Part shown: positions 22,056-34,679 of the stretch, one piece after another
Layout: every line of letters begins with the position of its first letter
Numbering within the stretch: position 1 is the first letter of the stretch
Assembly: GCA_032622095.1 (NCBI GenBank)
Contig: CP136065.1
Coordinates: forward strand, 36,428,732-36,492,731
DNA: 64,000 nt
DNA from: Siphonodentalium dalli
Lineage: Eukaryota; Mollusca; Scaphopoda; Gadilida; Siphonodentaliidae
Direction: 5' to 3'
The notes under the pieces: generated by a model
What the model was told of the DNA's origin: nothing
The model's database searches: none
The model's input: only the letters and a program-made list of their open reading frames with translations
Position numbers and translations under genes: made by a program

Positions 22056-22646
22056 GTGTTGTCGAATCTAAATTTAACTGCCAGCTAACAGCTGTTTCAC
22101 AAGACTGGCGAGAGATACACCTATATTCTTTGTTGCCGAATCTAATTTTAACTGGCAGCTGACAGCTGTTTCACAAGACTGGCGAGAGATACACATATAT
22201 TCTTTGTTGCCGAATCTAAATTTAAGTGGCAGCTGACAGCTGTTTCACAAGACTGGCGAGAGATACACATATATTCTTTGTTGCCGAATCTAATTTTAAC
22301 TGGCAGCTGACAGCTGTTTCACAAGACTGGCGACAGATACACATATATTTTTTGTTGCTGAATCTAATTTTAACTGCCGGCTAACAGCTGTTTCACAAGA
22401 CTGGCGAGAGATACACATATATTCTTTGTTGCCGAATCTAAATTTAAGTGGCAGCTGACAGCTGTTTCACAAGACTGTCGAGAGATACACATATATTCTT
22501 TGTTGCCGAATCTAAAATTAACTGGCAGCTGACAGCTGTTTCACAAGACTGGCGAGAGATACACATATATTCTTTGATGCCGAATCTAAATTTAACTGGC
22601 AGCTGACAACTGTTTCACAAGACTGTCGAGAGATACACATATATTC
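22056..22646. repeat. Tandem repeat, 74-bp unit, eight copies
   Basis: The unit contains TTGTTGCCGAATCTAA, GGCAGCTGACAGCTGTTTCA and GACTGGCGAGAGATACACAT. Copy B has exactly one unit at the same place (about 58378-58440), so the array grew in copy A. Segments 19200-20780 and 21400-22050 hold no recognised gene and align with copy B. Confidence 0.95.
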
Positions 22647-23636
22647 ACTTAATATTATGAGGACACAATAATACGGTGCTTGTCGTATGTCTAGAAACGA
22701 CGGGGAAATTGCTATCCGACTAGTTTCGTGATGTATTTGAACAGTTTAGAGCTCTACAGGCACATGTTACTTAACTTGAATTCTGGACACTGCTGGTAAA
22801 CATAGCAGACAGCGTGTGGGATGCAAAAATCATAATGTTATTACATTAGTGAAAAGCTGAGCCCTTGTACCCAATGGCCATGAATTAGTTTCATGGCAAA
22901 ATATGCATCAGTATATGTGTCTTACCCCATCAGTACAAGTTGATTTTGCAGCCGACGTATATGACATTTAAATGTGATTTGATTAAAAGCGGATTGAGTG
23001 TTGGTCATCAACCAATCCTTCCATTCAAAACATCAATATCCGTTGGTTGACAACCGACGAATGAATGCTGCCATGCGTCTGCACAAGTTGGTGGCAGACA
23101 CACTGGTCCAAACAAGAGCTCCACAGAAGAGGTTTAGCGACGCTGTATCCAATACATTTTCAGAGATTGGTTTGTTTTGTTGGGAATTATTTGTTTTCAG
23201 TCTCAATGCCATATTACGAAGTTCATCAGGGATTATCGTTACTTACTCAGGGGCCGAATACAGGTGCCTATCCTAATGCAAAGGTACCCTATTTACCCGA
23301 TGCTAATCTCGAATTTCCCAATATATCAAGGTGATTGATTTCGGTATGCGGATCCTCAAAATTAACTTGACAATTGGAAGTGATCAGTTGACAGTATTGG
23401 TACAATACACATTTCTTAACAGATTGTTTTTCATATCTTACTGGCAGTTGATATAGATAATAGCGATCACATTAGATATATTGGTTTAGTTTTTTCGAAA
23501 ATGGTAGGGGCCAGCCCCTGTTCCGATTTGGGAAGGATAATCCCTATTGTTATTCCTTTCACAAAGCACCACAAACTATTTCACTGAAACGTCACTCCAC
23601 TGCACAAGAGGCAACCCAATAAGAAACTTGCATACA

Positions 23637-23740
23637 TTGTTCAGAGAGCCAAGGTAATTAGCACCATAAATTATTCAGAGAGCCAAGGTATTTAGCACCA
23701 TAAATTATTCAGAGAGCCAAGGTATTTAGCTCCATAAATT
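23637..23740. repeat. Short tandem triplication, unit about 34 bp
   Basis: TTCAGAGAGCCAAGGTA followed by TTAGCACCATAAATTA occurs three times in a row. Copy B has one unit near 62148-62180. The last unit carries CTCC instead of CACC. Confidence 0.85.
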
Positions 23741-23858
23741 ATGGAGATAAGGACAGACTCGCGCCTGCATCTGCAACATGCATTACAGAAATGAGCCATC
23801 GTTTGCGAAAAAAAAAATCATTATTGTGGTATAATACATGGTCTCATTCCTGTTTCAG

Positions 23859-24028
23859 CATTGTACTTCACATTCACCCTCGTGTTGATTGCGGCTTCGT
23901 TTTTAATGACCGTCGTCGTCATCAGCTTACATTTCAAGTCCACAACCAGAGTACCCGGGTGGGCAAAAACCTACTTGATTGATTTTGTCGGATCGGTCCT
24001 GCTCGTGAAAGTGCCAGCTGTGAACCAG
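23859..24028 (+). CDS. nAChR subunit copy A, TM3 exon
   Basis: The exon lies between CCTGTTTCAG and GTAAGT, starting in phase 1 (G from the previous exon plus CA) and ending in phase 0. It encodes LYFTFTLVLIAASFLM and VVVISLHFKST, the third membrane segment of Cys-loop receptors, followed by the start of the cytoplasmic loop (RVPGWAKTYLIDFV). It has no counterpart in copy B within the window. Confidence 0.93.
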
Positions 24029-26244
24029 GTAAGTTTTGTAAAATCAACTCTTGTTCCAATTAAAGTTATGCAGTTATAACCGAAAAATGTGAAGATTAAT
24101 TTTGTAACATGTTATATATGTAGTGAATTTATAATAATAATAATAATAATATAGAGTATTTGTATGGCTCATGGCGCTGAACAATTCACACAAACGCAGT
24201 CACACACATTCACACTATAACATATACGCAATAAATAATATGCATGTATTGTGTTCATAGTGTACGGGTATAACTCATAGCCTCAAACAAGAGTGATTTA
24301 ATCCCAGAATTGGTCAAACACGTCTACTGTCCCCAATATAATTCCACAATTTAGATATACATTTTGCGATCAACAATTATATATTTAGAACAAACACATG
24401 TCGATTGTGCATCCAGTTGACGGTCAACAAATTATGTTCACGCGCACCTGCGCTTTCTCGAACACAGAATAAGGCTGGTGAGAAATAACATTGATTGTTT
24501 ATTAAACGACAACCAATTGTTTTATATCATTCTGTGAATTGACAGCTTATGATTAAATTCATTAAATCTTACAATTATTCATAAAGGAGTATCCGTACAT
24601 ACTTTTTGTTATCAGAAAATCAATATCGTTTCTTTGAACTATTATGGTTTGATCGAAATAAAAAATGTATTCCAATATTTCTCCGGTTGCAAGAGGAAAC
24701 ATGATGGATACCATCATGACAAGAAAAAGCTGCGTTTAAATCAACCCTATCAAACATAAACTCACTAAAAGGTCTTCAGATCAATGCATTATGTTACTAG
24801 TTCCCATTTATCCTATTCTGCTAAATCCGACGTTGTAGTCTATAATACACGTAGTCGGCTATATTGGCACAGATACAGCAGCTACGTGGGTATATTATTG
24901 TGGTACCACGTTTTGGCTATCCAAACATTAGTCGGTCCAATGCCCGCATCCAATTTTCAAATTGCGCTAGGATATACAATTTAACTCGCAGGTGTCATGT
25001 TTATTGGTGGTGGAGCAAGGCGGCCTAGTTTCAATATCTGAAATGTACTTGTCGGTATAAAGCATCGACGAAGAGTTCGCAAGGTCGGGATGTGTTTGCC
25101 GTGATATGGCAGAGTGGCTAAACCGCTATCAAACTAACATATCAAACAACATTGAGATTTTAAAAGACATAATAGAGTTAAGAATGTATCACACTGGCCT
25201 TTTGTGGTTCTGCTAATTTGTTATGATGATGGTGGGTCCTGCTGACCTGCTATGATGCTGGTGGGGCAAATCGATGCTGTTAAGAAAACATACCGTTATG
25301 TTCTCGAAACGTGTCATTTATGAGGTGTTTTGCTGATATGCACAACTCGGGGAAAAGCCAATATGTGTAAAACATATCAAAAGAATGTATAGTATACAGT
25401 TGTATCCTGCGGTTGAGTGAGACCTGGAACGTCACCGAGGGCCGCCAGGCCGGACGATGACATTCCAGGTCGAGAGCGGCGACAAATCCCCGTGTCTCAT
25501 GAAAACAAGGGTGACAACTGTTTTGTTATCTGACAAAGGAGTACACACGAACCACCTTTATGGCAGGCCTAAATGCGCGCGTATATTATTTAATCCAGTT
25601 CTAAGAGTTAATTTCATGTTGGAATCCTCGCTTTTTAGAAAATAAAACGTTTACATTTTGGATCAATTAACGGAAAGAGGAGTAAAGCAAATTCGAAGTA
25701 GAGTAGCCATGCACCGAAATTTACAGTTTCATTTTGAATGAGTTTCAAGACGCAGGTAGACGTGTTAATTTTGATTACGCTGAAATGTGAAACTTACAGT
25801 AGTGGTGCAACAATAAATTGACAACTGTTACAGACTCCTACGCAACTTATGGGTATTGTTGATAATATTGTGAGTTGTGACATAATTGAAGGTTGCTGTG
25901 TTGGTTGTTACAAACCGGTCATAATTGAGATAGTTATCGTTTCGTTTTGCAGACACCAGAGCTACAGTTATTAAAATATTTTAAAATATATAAGTTCTTG
26001 AATGTTTAATACAGACACTCCATGGCTTTTGCTGAAAAACCGCAACAATTACAACGTTAGGAAATATAACGGTTCCTTTTCTTATCATTATCGATTTGTC
26101 CTATCAGCATCAATGCATTACAACATGACCAGTTGACCAGGTGTGTATATAACACATGGGATCAGTATGATGTGTTTGTTATTACAAAGGTGTATTTGGC
26201 AATTTAAGTCAAAATTTACCGTTACCATTCGCTGTTGATTTTAG
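24029..26244 (+). other. Last intron of nAChR copy A
   Basis: GTAAGT at the start and GATTTTAG at the end, phase 0 at both sides. It includes a short ATA trinucleotide run near 24130-24152. At 25423-25476 there is a GC-rich imperfect hairpin whose arms read GACCTGGAACGTCACC and GATGACATTCCAGGTC. An additional small cytoplasmic-loop exon here cannot be excluded, but none was recognised. Confidence 0.6.
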
Positions 26245-26523
26245 GGTAAAGAAATGACCATCGAAAAATGTTCGGCTTCTAATGGAAGGATAGCACCGGA
26301 AGACAATTTAACAAGAGGATCAGACCTGATGACTGCCAGACAACCCACGGATGCAATCGGACCATTTAACGAACTTCCAGGAAAACTGGACGAAGAAGCC
26401 GATTATGGCGTTGAATGGAGAACATTGGCGACCGTTGTTGACCGGATATGCTTCGTGGTGTTTTCCTTGTTTCAGATAATAACGATCACATGTTTTCTTC
26501 TGAAGAAACTTCTGGGACTCTGA
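26245..26523 (+). CDS. nAChR subunit copy A, cytoplasmic loop and TM4 exon with stop
   Basis: The exon starts in phase 0 after GATTTTAG and ends with TGA at 26521-26523. It has 92 codons. The polar cytoplasmic part (GKEMTIEKCSASNGR and onward) is followed by EWRTLATVVDRICFVVFSLF, the E-W-x-x-x-A-x-x-x-D-R-x-x-F signature just before and in TM4, and a short charged tail KKLLGL. This closes the subunit. No AATAAA polyadenylation signal was seen in the next 200 bp. Confidence 0.93.
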   Translation, partial: GKEMTIEKCSASNGRIAPEDNLTRGSDLMTARQPTDAIGPFNELPGKLDEEADYGVEWRTLATVVDRICFVVFSLFQIITITCFLLKKLLGL

Positions 26524-26744
26524 AAATATAACGATTTCCCCTGGAAGCCGGGAAACAAAATCCAGACTCAACTGGATATATAACTGGTGATATAACGGAA
26601 GCATAAACTTATACAGTAATACAGTCCAATAACTTGTCATGTCTTAATTATATAATTATAAAATTATATATGTACGATCACATTATTGCAGATAAAATAC
26701 AGTTACTCACATTCTGGGGAAAACTATATACACAAACGTTCGAA

Positions 26745-27505
26745 TGAACATGTGCATTATCAAACACCCGATCATTCACGAGCAAACCGCTGGCGTTATC
26801 AAACACTCGATAAATCACGAACACACGCTGGCGTTATCAAACACTCGATCATTCACGATCACACCGCTGGCGTTATCAAACACTCGATCATCCACGAACA
26901 CACCGCTGGCGCTATCCCACACTCGATCATTCACGAACACACCGCTTACGTTATCAAACACTCGATCATTCACGAACACACCGCTGGCGTTATCAAACAC
27001 TCGATCACTCAAGAATACACCGCTGGCGTTATCAAACACTCGATCATTCATGAACACACCGCTGGCGTTATCAAACACTCGATCATTCACGAACACACCG
27101 CTGGCGTTATCAAACACTGGATCATTCACGAACACACCGCTGGCGTTATCAAACACTGGATAATGCATGAACACACCGCTGGCGTTATCAAACATTCGAC
27201 CATTCACGAACACACCGCTGGCGTTATCAAACACTCGACCTTTCACGAACACACCGCTGACGTTATCAAACACTCGATCATTCACGAACACACCGCTGGC
27301 GTTATCAAACACTCGATCATTCACGAACACAACGCTGGCGTTATCAAACACTGGATCATTCACGAACACACCGCTGGCGTTATCAAACACTGGATCATTC
27401 ACGAACACACCGCTGGTGTTACCAAACACTCGACCATTCACGAACACACTGCTGGCGTTATCAAACACTCGAGCATTCACGAACACACCGCTGGCGCTAC
27501 ATCCT
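26745..27505. repeat. Minisatellite, 39-bp unit, about 19 copies
   Basis: The unit is CACTCGATCATTCACGAACA followed by CACCGCTGGCGTTATCAAA. Because 39 is a multiple of three, reading frames stay open for up to 285 codons on the + strand and 236 on the - strand, with 13-residue periodicity such as HTAGVIKHSIIHE. I take these as artefacts of the repeat. It starts about 220 bp after the receptor stop codon. Confidence 0.95.
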
Positions 27506-27539
27506 CTTACCCACTCAATATACATTATTGTAACACAAA

Positions 27540-29540
27540 TTGAGCTTATTATACATGTACTTCCATGGTGTAACCAAGGACGTATATTGTTCTGTTATTG
27601 GGTCCGTTCCGTTTGGTTGCAAATACTCAGTAATTAGGATCGCGACATATTTATGGAATATATATATCTAATAGCTACAGTCACACTTCGTGGGTCATGC
27701 ATGGATTATATCATTCCAATCCCTTGATAAACACCTGTGTTGTCTGAAGTCAGGTAATCAATTGAGACTGACCCAGATTGGCCATGCATAACCAATTCCA
27801 ACAGGCCAATGTGATCCCAATATGTACTCAGGATATTATTAAGGTGGCTCTTACCTAGCCGTAAGGGGGTAAGGGAGTCAAGTAGATGTGTTAACCCCGA
27901 GAACGACTTTTACATCTATATTACCCAAACCCGCGTTTCCGTGCATATGGAACTCATTGGATAAAAATCTCAAAAATATCAGATTTCGAAATAGATTTAA
28001 AAAAGAATAGAAAAATAAATATTTATCGCAATATGCGACAACTCATTTTGTCAAGACTGTAAAGTGGCTTAATATAGCATTGACCCCTAATCTTCCCATC
28101 ATTGTAATCATTGTAATGCAGTCTGGTAAGTTCACCTTAACATTTTTGGCGGGACTAAACGAGTAATTGCTTCCTACACGACGATATATAAATTCCTCGA
28201 TAACCTGAAACAAATACCTGCATCAGAAACAACGATCTTTCAATGCAATTGATAATCGGAAGCCATTATTTTCTTAACCAGTAAAGAATCGAAACAGCCC
28301 CGGCCATACCCCCATCATTAGTGACAGATTTATTATAAGCCCATGAATACAACCAATACATATGTATTAATACATATAGATGCATCAAATAAGTGGTTTG
28401 GATACTTTATTTGTCTATTATGAACTACATTCTATCCTTTCCATTATCATTTCACTTCACTAGTTGCCACTTCATGTTTGTGTACGAAGGGGCGACAGGG
28501 CCATCTGTGCCATGTCTCTCCTGTATAATATCATTTTTGTTTGTTTATTATCACCATTGTCATACGCTTGTAAATATCATACAAATAAACCATCATCATA
28601 CCCCAAATGACTGGGTAATTTCACCACAACATGATAGTGTGGGTGATCCCTGTTCACTTTGATTAAATAATTGCTCAGCGACTACGAAACACTGTGCATT
28701 CGCTCCAGTTATGTTCCATCGATGTTATTGTCTGTTAAACGAGTCAAGTCGTACAATGTATTTCCATTTCTAGTTGGGTTGTCAGAATCGCTGCAATATG
28801 CTATGAATAATTTGAACAGGGACGTGGTTAGAGGGTCTGCGTTGACGTGTTATGTCCACCTTGACATTTCCAATTGTACCCCTCCCCTTGAACCATGGCA
28901 AACTCCCGGTTTCGCATAATTATATATGAACCACCCCGGGTTTGAATTTCCGAACTGGTACAACTCACATGCCTTGATTATGCTTTTTGAATTATTTTTG
29001 AGATTAGCGTAACTTACGATGTTTATACATAATTTATATCATTTATACCTAAATATTGTCCCGATGTTGGCTCAACATAATGCAATATGTATTGTTGTTT
29101 TGGTCTGAAGCTCGTTGTTTGAAAGATAACAATAAACATTAGTCTATATATTGATCGATATACTATTAATTATATAGGCTATTAGTATGTGATATTCTAG
29201 AGTATCTGCCCGGAATATTAAAACATTGTAAATCATGAGTGAACAGGGACATGTCTATATGGTCCCCGTTGGGGGTGTCCACCTAAAGGTTTATTAATGC
29301 AACTAGCCCACTTTCCGGAACTTCCATTTGCACCCTCTGTTAGATCGGAGTTTTCATCGGGTTCTTCAGCTGTTGGATATGACAACCCCGTAATGTTTGA
29401 TTTGTTATAACTGGTTGCCATTTCAATTTTTTAAAAATAAGCCAATTATTTAAATTGTATAAATATGCGGCGTTTTGTCTGAAAACAACAAGATTTACAC
29501 TAAATACTAAACAATTTGAACCAATTTTAGTCTGACCCAT
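27540..29540. other. Intergenic stretch, nothing recognised
   Basis: AT-rich unique-looking DNA with short open frames only and no known protein motif on either strand. A + frame at 28393-28662 and a - frame at 29421-29233 are not convincing. Confidence 0.5.
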
Positions 29541-29544
29541 ATAA

Positions 29545-29965
29545 AATATAACCTGGTAAAACTGGGTGTTTACCCGTGATAAACCCCAGTACACCCATGA
29601 TAAACCCAAGTAAACCAAGGAAAAACCCATGTAAAAACAATTTATATAGATTTACCCTGGTGTTTTCTCCATCTGACAGACATAAACCCTAGTTTACCCA
29701 GGTTTTTACGGTTAACAATTAGAAAGACGCTATCACACCCAAATTATCTGGTGAAATCGTTTTAGCAACCATATCAGTGAACACGACGTTATTTTACATA
29801 GAGGATATACATATGTTTATAGTGTTGCAGACCTGTAGTTGCAACAACAACATTACCGCGCCAAACCAGGGTGTATACACCCAGGTAATTCCCGGGTATT
29901 TACATCATGGTTTCACCCAGGTATTTACCCCAGGGTTCACCGGGGTATATATACCCGGGGTATTT
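29545..29965. repeat. Palindrome array, core ACCCGGGT-like
   Basis: Two clusters, 29545-29660 and 29865-29965, are dense in short imperfect inverted repeats. Examples are CCAGGGTGTATACACCCAGG and CCGGGGTATATATACCCGGG. Spacers vary, and the core CCCRGGTATWTACCC is repeated about ten times with substitutions. Confidence 0.75.
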
Positions 29966-30251
29966 TGTTAAGACTGTATAATCTGCACAACTTGATGTTT
30001 ATTATCGCAGTATGACAATACACTACCCCGGACATATGAAGCAATGGCATATTTTATCTAACAGCTTAGATATACGTGAACATTAAGCTGACAACTCGTT
30101 CGGCGTGCATAAGAAGCGGCGTAACTCTATATATCGACTAAACTCGTAAGTCTCTGCTTTTCTTACAGAGATTGACGATACAGCCAAGGGAATATAACCC
30201 GATTAGCTTTAAGGGAGTCCATGTGTGGTGTGACTTCTGGGTGAAATTAAC

Positions 30252-30945
30252 GTCTATGACGTCAGTTAATTAATTTCGACTTATTTCTTCAGTGTTGTAT
30301 TTGTCTCGTAGTCACCAGTGGTTGACTCTTGTGAATTATTCTGCTGGTTTATAATTATGTTGAAATTAAGTATCCTATATGTCTTGTGTCAAGTGTAGCC
30401 TGTTGAAACTTCCAGTCGGTCAGTTTATCAATGATTAGCCATCACCAATTTTCCGAGATTATAACATCTTGTCCCGTTTACATACAAACACAATCCAGAC
30501 AGTGCTAACAATGTTCCAGGTTTATAAGAAGCAAGTTAGGTCCAATTTCACACAAAATATGTTGAGAAATTTCCGAGAAATCTTCCGTATTCTTATATAC
30601 CACCAGTCAAAGTACATAATTTGGCACACGCTATATCGTGTAAGCCGAGGCCGAGGACGGATCCAACATAAAATGTTTTTTATTTTGCGTCTTCTCCGTT
30701 CTTATATATTATAACAAATGCAATCGCCTCCAGTGGCCGGACCCGCCATGTTTTTTGTGGAAATGTATCGTGCAACGCTTGATCGCCACATCCAATCATC
30801 TTTGATCACCTTTTGATTCTGAGACTAGTACCACATGCTCGTTGGTATTACGTCCATATATAAAACCTAATGACTCTCAATACCCAACGCTTTGGATTTG
30901 AGACACGAATTGGTACTTTGAAGTACCTAAACGGATTGTTATATC
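30252..30945 (+). repeat. Dispersed repeat, about 0.7-0.8 kb (member 1)
   Basis: Aligns with 42752-43556 in the same orientation. Shared landmarks are TATGACGTCAGTTAATTAAT, ATTTGTCTCGTAGTCACCAG, ATCCAGACAGTGCTAACAAT and GTCTTCTCCGTTCTTATATA. No coding potential was recognised. The ends lack clear inverted repeats. Confidence 0.85.
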
Positions 30946-32760
30946 TACGTGTAGATAAACGTGGTCAGCTGGGTATTTGAACTTTGAACCTGTAAACTAA
31001 AACTCATCTTAGCCCAAACTGTTATTGATCAGCGGTCTTGACATGCAAATCCACAAACATAATACATATTTATGGATGTCTGTCTTTCTAAATGAAAATA
31101 ATTATGAAATTAAGAAAATTAAGTCTCCTCTCGTGATCTTCAGATCGATATCACGAACATGAACTGCAATTTCAACAAAATAGTATCTTACAGAAGTTCT
31201 GGTTGCCGGATAACAGCTTATTTTACATTTGTTTCATGCCTTAAAAGTATAGTAAATGGGATTATAATTTCCAAAGAGTTGACAAGTGTCACAATAACCT
31301 CTTGTACCAAATTTAAAAAAGAAATTCTAGACAGGATTTTGAGAAAATGTAGTCGGTTAAGTATGCCTTATCTTAAGTTGAAAGACATGACATTATTCAA
31401 TCAGTAATTGTAATGTTCTAAACATGTTAACGTTTATATCCTTGATGACAGTACTTCACAGACCATGCTCGCGACAACGCTCGGGAATGATGCCAGTAGG
31501 AAACGATAAAACTGTTGTCTTGTCTTCTATTGTTACTTTTGCTTTTTCTCTATGTTTTCTTATTGACATTTTTTGGAATGCCCAACCGCTTCGCCGAATT
31601 TATCTGTCTCGTATTGCTGTGACACCATTGAAACAGCATCATTGTATATCTCTCAGGTTGAAATGAGAAACAATGTGGCGTTTACTCATTATGCATACCT
31701 CCTTAGGGCCAATTGCAATGGAAATAAGTTCCCACATTGTTTCTATTGCAACTATTAGGAACTGCTGCAGTACAGATGGAAATTGACTAAACTCGCATAC
31801 TGCTATACAGTTCCCAGCATACTGCCGTACACTAAAACGCTACAAAAAAACCTCAGATTTGTAATGACAAATATTCGTAATAGCGGCAACATGTTACATA
31901 CGTATGGACCAGTTGGAACGGCAGGAAAATACACCATGGACAAAACGTATGTAAATATCAATTAATATCTGAGAAAATACACATTAGAATGGAAGACAGC
32001 ATTATTTATATGTGAGTTTTTTAGTTTATTTTTATTTTTCTCGACAACAGCAAATGAGCCGATTTAACTCGTCAGCTGTATGTAATCGGAAATATATGGT
32101 TTATGGAAAATACCATTATATATAATTTCCATGATACTGGGACTGGGAGAGTAATTAGAAACCAACACACTTACCGTGGTGTTGATTCAATTGCGTAATA
32201 TTCCACATTTTCCGATTCCACTTCCGTTCATCGAATGTACATAGTGATAACAGCAACTGTGAAATATTCCAAAGTTACTGAATAGATAATTACCAAATTT
32301 GTTGTCAGCGGGGGTAGTCTAGATAATGTGAAACATGGTGGCTTTAACATGTGGTATAAATGGTAATGCATTAGTGCTAATACGTACGTTCAATATTTTC
32401 AATGCATTATCGACAATGAACACGAGACAAGGAAATTCAGTTGAACAATTATTTCATTCCATTGGCGTGCGTAAGTACACAGCGCCATATCGACTGTTTC
32501 GACAAATGCGAACATCACATTTATATAGATGAATCATAGTTATATAAACAATGAGGGTATAGGCGTCGGTTTATTGTATCAGGTTCCTCTATCCAAACTA
32601 ACATTTCTTGTGAACGACGGACATGCAGACATTATGAGATTTGGAATATTTGTTCAGTGCATTCTCATCGGTTTGTATACTCAATTGCATTCACGTGGTG
32701 TTCTTGTTGTAACACATTTAACCATTTAATAACGGGGGCAGCGCTGGTGCAGCATTCAAA
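30946..32760. other. Intergenic stretch, nothing recognised
   Basis: Only short open frames without known motifs. No repeat structure was noticed. Confidence 0.45.
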
Positions 32761-32764
32761 ATCA

Positions 32765-32930
32765 TCTGCCTGTGCGTTCTCTGACATGTGTGAGTCTCCC
32801 ATATGGAGCCTCGCACATATAAGATCATTCCATGGCTTACAAGGTCAAGGAAAATATTGTTAGGTCAATGTATTCTCTAATATATGTGAGACTCCCTATG
32901 GGAGACTCGCATATATAATATAATTAGCAG
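32765..32930. repeat. Pair of short hairpins related to the 49.3 kb foldback
   Basis: ATGTGTGAGTCTCCCATATG and the following GAGCCTCGCACATATAAG form one hairpin. TATATGTGAGACTCCCTATG and GGAGACTCGCATATATAA form a second. The TATATGYGAG...CTCGCATATA arms match the hairpins at 49341-49409 and 49556-49624, so this is a diverged member of that family. Confidence 0.65.
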
Positions 32931-33994
32931 TGTTACCCGGCGTTGCCCATGTTAACGTGATGTGAAACCCTCTGCATGTTGTGGATATTTGGTGGGAATA
33001 GAGAATGCTCTTGCTCAAAGTGTTACACATTTCTCATAAATGATATATACAAATAGCATCACAAAGCATGATTCTTAAACATGGAATATAAGTAGTGGCT
33101 TACCTTGTCAGATCGGAGCGATTGTCATTTTGTTTATCGAGATTATTCCTTCCCACCATTTAAGAAATATTTATTTATTTACAACTGCGTATACTTCAGA
33201 CGTTATAACATGAAACATGAACATCATAAACACATTAGTTCGCAAAAATAAAAGACGACATTTGGGTTACATAGCGATGTATCAATCAATCTAGTGGGTT
33301 AGACTAAGATTTTGAGGACACCTGGTTATCATATCTCCATGAAGATACAGATGTTTTAAAGAAATATCCATATGCTCCTCTGTTCATGGTGCTATATATA
33401 CATACTGGCTAATTAAACTCAGTTTAAAAAACATGTTGCTATGCCAGTATATCAGCTACATGTGCCCGACACAGATCGAGATTTTGAGTTGTTTACGTTA
33501 ATCGATGAGTCTGTTCTAAAAATGAAAGAAATTCTCTGTATCGGGCAGATTTAACCTTGTCAGATGTCTGTATTGGTGTATCCTGAAAAGTCATGTGCCA
33601 CTGACTGCGTTTTCTTTTATCTCAGAAGAAACTATATATTTGACTGTACAGTGACCACTATTTTTGGACAGGCCTTCTATACACTTCCATATCTCTTGAC
33701 AAATTGTAATGTTTTGTGTGGAAACTATATTGAATGGGGCAGACTCAATTGTGTTATAATAAATACATGAGCCATTATAATATGCAATCCTCTGACGGGG
33801 TCAAGGTCCCTCAGTTCGCAAGAATATATGTATCTCTTAAGTAGAGTATGAATATGCTTTAAATGCTTTCTTCTATGCATGTGTTTTTCTAGCTCATGTG
33901 AATGCCCGGATTCCCACCCCCATACAAATATGACAGTTGAGAAGATATAATTGTTCAAGTGACTTAATTAAGTCACCATTTGTCGGGATTGTGT
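32931..33994. other. Intergenic stretch, nothing recognised
   Basis: No gene or clear repeat was seen. A perfect short palindrome GACTTAATTAAGTC lies near 33960. Confidence 0.45.
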
Positions 33995-34679
33995 ACTTTG
34001 AACGCCAAAAACTTCTTTAAACGATATGAGATGGCCTAGGAGATGACTATATATATATTTGGTGGATATCGGCCAAGAGAACAATCCTATCAATGCTAGT
34101 GAATCTCCGCTCGCCATCCATGACCCAAAAACGACACCAAATGTGATTTAATTCATCGTAGCATTAGAGAAGAACGTGCGTGAATTAGGTGGAAATTAGT
34201 GCTAAATATATTTGTATCAGCTTTGGTGCAACTCCCTTCATGCATGACATGAACAGCGCCACTTTTGACATATCTAAACTACGTCCATTAGACTCACGCA
34301 TGCGTGATATAATGGAGATGATTATGTATATGGTAGGTGGTAATCGGCAGAAAACAAATTCTTATCACAGGTATTACCCCGGCCCATCTCTCACCCAAAC
34401 AGCACCAACTGGCGTGTTTAAATCACACGATTATATTCCTCGTATCATGGAGAAGAATAATATATCAATTTGGTAAAAATCTGCGCTAAAAATTGTTTTT
34501 AATCAATTGTGTCCCCCCCCCCCCCCCTCAGTGCAACCTGACTCGAACGGCGCCATATCTTGGAGGTGATTATGTATAAGTTTGGTGGAAATCGGCTACA
34601 GAACTATTTCATAATTTTGTTGCTGCCCCTAACGCCAACAGAGTCACTTTAGAAAATTTTAACCCGCATTGGTGCCATC

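Larger units (their letters stand above)
1..23808. repeat. Segmental tandem duplication, copy A
   Basis: This block aligns collinearly with 39374-62228, in exons and in introns. Matching landmarks include the exon ends at 69 and 39442, the 45-nt exons, the 107-nt exons, the TM1-TM2 exons, the 35-bp intronic minisatellites and the segment at 23421-23808 against 61925-62228. The distance between matching points varies between about 34.0 and 42.6 kb because each copy carries private insertions. The left end lies beyond the window. The right end of visible homology is about 50 bp before the TM3 exon of copy A. Divergence is clear even in exons, so this is not assembly redundancy. Confidence 0.88.

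Noticed and set aside
25085-25160. tRNA-like stretch (GGCAGAGTGGCTAA)
   Set aside because: Only the D-arm-like part fits; no T-arm box or acceptor pairing was found at the right distance.
26745-27505. Tandem array as a CRISPR array
   Set aside because: Units are contiguous with no unique spacers and the context is an animal gene; the same holds for the 35-, 45- and 74-bp arrays.
26686-27637. 285-, 236- and 156-codon frames over the 39-bp repeat as a repeat-containing protein
   Set aside because: The frames overlap on both strands and exist only because the unit length is divisible by three.
29233-29630. Minus-strand frames of 62 and 96 codons
   Set aside because: No known motif, and the longer one runs through the palindrome array, which explains its repeated Leu/Val/Tyr pattern.
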